Shown: piece by piece, positions 60,201 through 64,000 of the stretch | How the letters are laid out: each line of letters starts with the position of its first letter | Numbering within the stretch: the stretch's first letter is position 1 | From: Acidobacteriota bacterium | Lineage (GTDB): Bacteria > Acidobacteriota > Terriglobia > Terriglobales > Acidobacteriaceae | Assembly: GCA_018268755.1 (NCBI GenBank) | Contig: JAFDVW010000028.1 | Span: forward strand, 27,586-91,585 | DNA length: 64,000 nt | Direction: 5' to 3' | Notes under the pieces: model-generated | Seen by the model: only the letters and a program-made list of their open reading frames with translations | Database searches by the model: none | What the model was told of the DNA's origin: nothing | Program-made: the position numbers and the translations under genes

Positions 60201-60620
60201 ATGAAACCAAAACGAACCATTCTGTGCGTGGATGACAACGAACAGTCGCTCTCCATTCGCAAAGTATTGCTCGAAACCCGCGGCTATCGTGTCCTGACCA
60301 GCACCAGCGGCGAACAGGCCCTCCAGCTCTTCAAGCAACACCCCGTCGATCTGGTGCTTACCGATCTCATCATGCCCGGAGTGGATGGCGCCAAGCTGAT
60401 TGACGAAATCAAAACGATTTCGCCCCACACCCCCGCCGTCCTGCTCTCCAGCCGGGTCAAGGTCTATGCCGATACCCGCGCCGACGCGTTCTTCCCCAAA
60501 GGCACCGCCGTGCCTGCCGACCTGCTGGAGCGCATCCGTTTGCTTCTGGTCCGCAAGCGAGGCCCCAAGCGCGCTGCGGCAGCCGTGGGTTCGCTGTCTT
60601 CCCGTTCCAGCGTCGCCTGA
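60201..60620 (+). CDS. Single-domain response regulator (CheY-like)
   Basis: 139 residues. Receiver domain with D11/D12, phospho-acceptor D55 (LVLTDLIMPGVDG), a Ser in LLSSRVK, and K100 (FFPKG). No output domain; the tail is basic and Ser/Ala-rich (KRGPKRAAAAVGSLSSRSS). It acts through protein contact or in a phosphorelay. No kinase gene is adjacent. The ABC ATPase starts about 90 bp downstream on the same strand. Confidence 0.92.
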   Translation: MKPKRTILCVDDNEQSLSIRKVLLETRGYRVLTSTSGEQALQLFKQHPVDLVLTDLIMPGVDGAKLIDEIKTISPHTPAVLLSSRVKVYADTRADAFFPKGTAVPADLLERIRLLLVRKRGPKRAAAAVGSLSSRSSVA

Positions 60621-60711
60621 AAACCCTTCTTATTCGGAAATCATCCCGCCTGCTCTTCGGGGCGGGATGTCCCCGCAAGTCAGCGCCCTTCGTGTAATAT
60701 CAAAGGCTGGC

Positions 60712-61419
<708 letters not shown>

Positions 61420-61517
61420 GCCCCGCACTTCTTATCTTCATTTCTTGCGCTCCAGTACCCGTCAGCCTCCCTTGCCGGACCCGAGAAGAGACAGACCATG
61501 GTTCCCGGCTCAGGGGA

Positions 61518-62903
61518 ATGGCGAACGGGAGCGATACCGGAATCCCCACGCAAAACGATGGCTCTCCGATAGAATCTCAACTTCTGCCCATGCTCACGGA
61601 AAACGCCGCTCCCAGGAAGATCAACACCCCGCGCCAGGTACTGTTTGCCAGCCTGGTGGGGACCACGGTCGAATTTTTTGACTTTTATATTTACGCAACC
61701 GCCGCTGTGCTGGTGTTCCCTCACCTATTCTTTCCCGCCTCGGATCCGGCATCTTCCACGCTTGCCTCGCTGGCGACCTTTGGAATCGCCTTCGTGGCGC
61801 GTCCCATCGGGTCGGCAGTTTTTGGACATTACGGCGACCGCATCGGCCGCAAAAAAACCCTGGTCCTCGCGCTCTCCACCATGGGCCTTTCCACCTTCGT
61901 CATCGGGGCTCTGCCGGGATACAGTACCCTCGGCCTCGCCGCGCCTCTCCTGCTGGCCCTGTGCCGTTTCGGCCAGGGCATCGGACTGGGCGGTGAGTGG
62001 GGTGGCGCCGTGCTTCTTGCCGTAGAGAATGCTCCCCCCAATCGGCGCGCTCTTTACGGCATGTTCCCCCAGTTGGGGGCCCCGCTCGGGTTCCTTCTTT
62101 CCGGCGGTACTTTTCTGCTTCTCTCGCGATACCTTTCCGACGCCAGTTTTTTCAGCTACGGATGGCGCTTGCCTTTTCTGGCCAGCGCCGTCCTGGTGCT
62201 TCTCGGGCTTTATGTGCGGCTCACCATCACCGAAACCCCGGTCTTCCAAACGTCGCTGCAACGGGCAAAGCCCGTCGGCGTGCCCCTGGTGGCGGCCTTC
62301 CGTCATCACACCCGCGCCATAATCGCCGGCATTCTGCTTTGCCTGGCCACCTTCGTTCTCTTCTATCTGATGACGGTATTCACCCTGTCGTGGGCGACCT
62401 CGGCCCTCCACTACCCCCGCACCAGCTTCCTCCTCATCCAGTTGTTCGGCATTTTATTTTTCGCCCTGACCATTCCCATCTCCGCCCTGCTGGCGGAACA
62501 CGGCCGCCGCCGCGTCATGATCGTCACCACTGTGCTCATCGGCCTGTTTGGGGCCGTGCTGGCCCCGCTTTTCACCTGGGGGACCTGGGGCGCCACGCTG
62601 ATGATGGCCATCGGCCTCTCGCTCATGGGCTTCACCTACGGCCCGTTGGGGACCATCGTCTCCGAGCTCTTCCCCACTTCCGTCCGCTACACCGGCAGTT
62701 CGCTCTGCTTCAGCACCGCCGGCATTCTGGGAGCTTCCCTGGCGCCCTATATTGCCACCTGGCTGGCCATGCACTACGGCCTTCCCTACGTGGGCTATTA
62801 CCTTGCCGCTTCCGCCGCCGTCACCTTGCTGGGGCTGCTGATGATCCGCGAAACCAAAGACAACGCCCTGGATGACTGGTCCGACCCCGACTCTTTGCTG
62901 TGA
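61518..62903 (+). CDS. MFS permease, metabolite:H+ symporter (MHS) family
   Basis: 461 residues from the ATG at 61518; an ATG at 61590 (MLTENAAPRKI) would also fit the family length. Twelve membrane segments; MHS signatures VGTTVEFFDFYIYATAAVLV, FVARPIGSAVFGHYGDRIGR, FGQGIGLGGEWGGAVLLAVE, and ELFPTSVRYTGSSLCFSTAG. Members take up carboxylates, proline betaine or shikimate with protons; the substrate here is unknown. The gene starts about 100 bp after the ABC ATPase stop. Confidence 0.9.
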   Translation: MANGSDTGIPTQNDGSPIESQLLPMLTENAAPRKINTPRQVLFASLVGTTVEFFDFYIYATAAVLVFPHLFFPASDPASSTLASLATFGIAFVARPIGSAVFGHYGDRIGRKKTLVLALSTMGLSTFVIGALPGYSTLGLAAPLLLALCRFGQGIGLGGEWGGAVLLAVENAPPNRRALYGMFPQLGAPLGFLLSGGTFLLLSRYLSDASFFSYGWRLPFLASAVLVLLGLYVRLTITETPVFQTSLQRAKPVGVPLVAAFRHHTRAIIAGILLCLATFVLFYLMTVFTLSWATSALHYPRTSFLLIQLFGILFFALTIPISALLAEHGRRRVMIVTTVLIGLFGAVLAPLFTWGTWGATLMMAIGLSLMGFTYGPLGTIVSELFPTSVRYTGSSLCFSTAGILGASLAPYIATWLAMHYGLPYVGYYLAASAAVTLLGLLMIRETKDNALDDWSDPDSLL

Positions 62904-62935
62904 CCCGGCGCGGCGCGCGGCGCGTTTCCGTTCAT

Positions 62936-62965
62936 TTGAAAGAACCGGCGCGCGTACTGTAAAAT
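62936..62965 (+). promoter_or_regulatory. Promoter of tRNA-Gly
   Basis: TTGAAA (62936-62941) and TAAAAT (62960-62965) are separated by 18 bp. The -10 box lies 10 bp before the mature tRNA 5' end. It is one of the clearest full promoters of the window. Confidence 0.7.
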
Positions 62966-62975
62966 GAAACAACGA

Positions 62976-63050
<75 letters not shown>

Positions 63051-63064
63051 GATTCTGCAAATCA

Positions 63065-63088
63065 GGCCCTGTTCGCAAGGGCTTTTTG
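63065..63088 (+). terminator. Intrinsic terminator after tRNA-Gly
   Basis: GCCCT (63066-63070) pairs with AGGGC (63078-63082), extended by a G-T pair, and is followed by TTTTT. It lies 15 bp after the tRNA. Confidence 0.75.
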
Positions 63089-63150
63089 TGTTTCCAGAGA
63101 GTCCTGCCCCTCTCGACAAACTCCCGGGTGCAGGGCTAATTTAGAGTCAG

Positions 63151-63225
63151 GGCGCGGTACCCAAGTGGTAAGGGAGAGGTCTGCAAAACCTTTATGCGTG
63201 AGTTCGATTCTCACCCGCGCCTCCA
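63151..63225 (+). tRNA. tRNA-Cys (anticodon GCA)
   Basis: 75 nt with encoded CCA. Acceptor GGCGCGG/CCGCGCC; D arm CCC/GGG; anticodon arm GAGGT-CTGCAAA-ACCTT with GCA; T arm GTGAG-TTCGATT-CTCAC; discriminator T, as expected for tRNA-Cys. A long hairpin follows about 90 bp downstream. Confidence 0.95.
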
Positions 63226-63316
63226 CTTCTAAACTTCTTCCCTTCCCAAGCGTGCCACTTCTCAACGGGAATGTGACTGGCGGCAGAAGTTTCCCCAGGC
63301 GTGCCCAACCCACAAG

Positions 63317-63360
63317 GCCCACGCTTTGCCAGGCAAAACGTGGGCCCCCTGTGTTTCTTC
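63317..63360 (+). terminator. Long hairpin, likely terminator after tRNA-Cys
   Basis: GGCCCACGCTTTGCC (63317-63331) pairs with GGCAAAACGTGGGCC (63333-63347), 14 of 15 bp, around a single A so that the tip will open. It is followed by CCCTGTGTTTCTTCTTCC. It stands between tRNA-Cys and the sulfate-binding protein remnant and can also end leftward transcription. Confidence 0.6.
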
Positions 63361-63389
63361 TTCCTGGTGCGGTGCAGGAGAAGGTCGGG

Positions 63390-63545
63390 TTAATTGGGCT
63401 GGTAGATCTGGTCGAACACGCCGCCGTCAGCAAAGTGCGTCTTTTGCGCTTTCTGCCAGCCGCCGAACACGTCATCGATGGTGACCAGATTGATTTTGGG
63501 GAAGGTGGAGGAATATTTTCTGGCCACCGACTCCAAGCGCGGGTC
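63390..63545 (-). pseudogene. C-terminal remnant of a sulfate ABC transporter substrate-binding protein
   Basis: About 51 codons on the minus strand read ESVARKYSSTFPKINLVTID, then DVFGGWQKAQKTHFADGG and VFDQIYQPN, the well-conserved C-terminus of periplasmic sulfate-binding proteins (Sbp/CysP). Residues further upstream in the same frame (CLCPACLDPEADPCG) no longer look like the family, and the remaining ~280 residues, signal peptide and start are absent. No cysT/cysW/cysA genes are near. It is a 3' fragment left by deletion or recombination next to the tRNA pair. Confidence 0.75.
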
Positions 63546-63655
63546 CTCACGCCCACAGGGATCCGCTTCCGGATCAAGACAAGCCGGACACAGACACGAC
63601 GCGAAGACGGGTGGAACCTTCAACATGGAAATTGAATATGCAGAAGTTATCCTAT

Positions 63656-63680
63656 TATCTCTACTCTTTTAGTAGATATA
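63656..63680. promoter_or_regulatory. AT-rich hairpin upstream of the GH1 gene, possible operator
   Basis: TCTACT-CTTTT-AGTAGA (63660-63676) is a perfect inverted repeat, extended outward by three more pairs after one mismatch. It lies in an unusually AT-rich stretch (about 63630-63700) some 100 bp before the GH1 start. It could be a repressor site for sugar control, or a leftover terminator of the region next to the sbp remnant. Confidence 0.35.
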
Positions 63681-63768
63681 GTTTGCATACATGACATCTG
63701 GCCCGCGAGCTTCCCGCTCCTCCCTCTCACCCAGCCAGCTTCCGGCCCGGTCCGGCCCCGCTCTCCCT

Positions 63769-63774
63769 TACAAT
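63769..63774 (+). promoter_or_regulatory. TACAAT -10 box seven bases before the GH1 start
   Basis: TACAAT ends 7 bp before the ATG at 63782. An upstream in-frame ATG at 63773 overlaps the -10 box itself and so cannot lie in the mRNA from this promoter. Confidence 0.5.
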
Positions 63775-63781
63775 GAACTGC

Positions 63782-64000
63782 ATGCCCTCATCTCCAGCCA
63801 CGGCTTCGCCCCAGGAACAGTCCGCGCCCGACGCCACTCCGGCTTTACGATTTCCGCCAGGCTTTCTGTGGGGAGTCTCCACCGCCGCCCATCAGGTGGA
63901 GGGCGGCAATGAGCAAAATCAGTGGCATGACTGGGAGATGGCGGGCCGCATCAAATCCGGCCATGCCTGCCGCGCCGCCTGCGACTGGTGGAACAACGCC
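63782..64000 (+). CDS. GH1-family beta-glucosidase (5' part; 3' end outside window)
   Basis: 73 residues are visible from the ATG at 63782. A Ser/Ala/Pro-rich leader of about 20 residues is followed by the GH1 N-terminal signature LRFPPGFLWGVSTAAHQVEG, then GNEQNQWHDWEMAGRI and SGHACRAACDWWNN. GH1 enzymes cleave beta-glucosides or galactosides with retention; catalytic Glu residues lie beyond the window. No signal peptide is evident, so it is probably cytoplasmic. The mRNA appears leaderless. Confidence 0.88.
   Translation, partial: MPSSPATASPQEQSAPDATPALRFPPGFLWGVSTAAHQVEGGNEQNQWHDWEMAGRIKSGHACRAACDWWNNA

Noticed and set aside
63773..63781. ATG at 63773 as the GH1 start
   Set aside because: It lies within the TACAAT -10 box, so it would not be transcribed from that promoter; the ATG at 63782 fits the spacing.

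Overview
The window is about 60% GC, densely coded, and carries no phage, IS, CRISPR or rRNA. The gene content points to Acidobacteriota, most likely the Terriglobia/Koribacter-like group: a mreBCD-mrdA-rodA-rng cluster, a secreted sedolisin with a membrane-interrupted Ig-like tail, CRTAC1/ASPIC-UnbV and FecR surface proteins, many TonB- and TPR-type envelope proteins, Tat-type signal peptides, and small dispersed palindromes typical of that phylum. This placement is inference from gene content; there is no rRNA to confirm it.

Layout. 1-1.7 kb: 5' part of a GH95 alpha-L-fucosidase (minus strand, runs off the left edge). 1.8-11 kb: cell-shape operon transcribed right to left, mreB-mreC-mreD-mrdA(PBP2)-rodA, ending in an RNase G/E with a very large disordered insert and a hairpin over its ribosome binding site. 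11-12.4 kb: a membrane-anchored FecR-domain protein. 12.7-19.1 kb (plus): aldehyde dehydrogenase, class I/II aminotransferase, a VapBC-type toxin-antitoxin pair with a striking operator, secreted nucleoside hydrolase, Tat-exported TIM-barrel isomerase, and a CpsB/YwqE-type PHP phosphatase. 19.1-27 kb (minus): peptidoglycan-binding protein, HtrA protease, EamA permease, and an overlapping histidine kinase / NarL-type regulator / CRTAC1 cassette. 27-39.8 kb: TonB, a coupled M20 peptidase-amidohydrolase pair, a TPR-GAF-degenerate GGDEF protein, a GIDE-domain membrane protein, a CTP-synthase-like amidotransferase, and an ECF sigma / anti-sigma / DUF3106 group. 39.9-48.5 kb: tRNA-Val, sedolisin, degenerate EAL-HDOD protein, an RGG-rich pseudo-receiver, TonB, HIT hydrolase, Sel1 protein, RlpA and a coupled small helical protein. 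48.5-64 kb: a cloverleaf-like palindromic element, sulfatase-fold/TPR protein, DinB, isoprenylcysteine methyltransferase, kelch protein, RsbU-type phosphatase, thioredoxin reductase, PilZ protein, 1-Cys peroxiredoxin, PhzF, single-domain response regulator, LolD/MacB-type ATPase, MHS-type permease, tRNA-Gly and tRNA-Cys, a remnant of a sulfate-binding protein, and the 5' end of a GH1 beta-glucosidase.

How the parts fit. The strongest functional unit is the elongasome operon (MreBCD, PBP2, RodA) coupled to RNase G. Envelope biology is the general theme: RlpA, HtrA, two TonB proteins, a peptidoglycan-binding protein, and an ECF sigma/anti-sigma pair. Signalling proteins are numerous but several look catalytically dead (GGDEF, EAL), so they are more likely scaffolds or sensors. 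No wholly new multi-gene system is proven. The best candidates for something undescribed are the RGG-rich pseudo-receiver, the rng 5' hairpin with the disordered insert, the kinase-regulator-CRTAC1 cassette, the 86-bp cloverleaf repeat, and a recurring -10 box placed 6-8 bp before start codons that implies widespread leaderless mRNAs.
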